Assembly: GCA_944990035.1 (NCBI GenBank)
Contig: CALYLX010000113.1
Coordinates: 372,001 to 436,000, forward strand
DNA from: Clitopilus passeckerianus
Lineage: Eukaryota; Basidiomycota; Agaricomycetes; Agaricales; Entolomataceae
Reading direction: 5' to 3'
DNA length: 64,000 bases
Positions within the stretch are counted from its first letter, which is position 1. Every line of letters starts with the position of its first letter. The notes beneath the pieces were generated by a model that was not told where the DNA came from, did not search any database, and worked only from the letters and a program-made list of their open reading frames with translations. This document shows positions 61,012-64,000 of this stretch, in pieces. Made by a program: the position numbers and the translations under genes.

Positions 61012-64000
<2,989 letters not shown>

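Overview
This window reads as nuclear DNA of a filamentous basidiomycete, most likely a mushroom-forming Agaricomycete. Genes are split by many introns of about 45-70 bp with GT..AG ends, both strands are used, and there are no operons. The gene content fits: alcohol oxidases, expansin-like proteins, a NucA/NucB-type nuclease, an F-box relic, a Chs7 chaperone, a Zip4/Spo22 meiosis gene and a COP9 signalosome subunit. All exon structures were spliced by hand from reading frame, splice signals and family similarity, so outer gene limits are firmer than some internal junctions.

Layout. 1-4.6 kb: an F-box-like relic and one small unknown gene. 4.6-5.6 kb: CSN7. 6.3-22.8 kb: an island rich in secreted or surface proteins, with two expansin-like (double-psi beta-barrel) genes, an unknown coiled-coil gene, a Cys-rich NucA/NucB nuclease with a C-terminal anchor, two tandem alcohol oxidases, and a duplicated block holding one intact knottin-like peptide gene and one broken copy. 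23.3-27 kb: CHS7 and mitochondrial PSD1. 27-36.7 kb: a gene-poor stretch with decayed coding relics. 36.8-39.3 kb: a Pho80/Pcl-type cyclin. 42.3-47.8 kb: a small membrane protein and ZIP4/SPO22 in divergent orientation. 48.6-51 kb: UTP18. 51.7-52.6 kb: a small secreted protein with residues resembling the CD38/ADP-ribosyl cyclase active site. 54.1-63.2 kb: a compact housekeeping block of TRAPP subunit TRS33, the N-degron E3 ligase UBR1, and mitochondrial glutamyl-tRNA synthetase MSE1.

How the parts relate. The housekeeping genes serve unrelated processes: protein turnover (CSN7, UBR1), vesicle traffic (TRS33, CHS7), mitochondrial lipid and translation (PSD1, MSE1), ribosome assembly (UTP18), and cell cycle and meiosis (cyclin, ZIP4). 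The secreted island could act on plant or microbial cell walls and extracellular DNA and produce peroxide, but joint function is inference. The least described items are the CD38-like secreted protein, the knottin-like peptide with its decayed twin, and the Cys-rich NucA/NucB protein.
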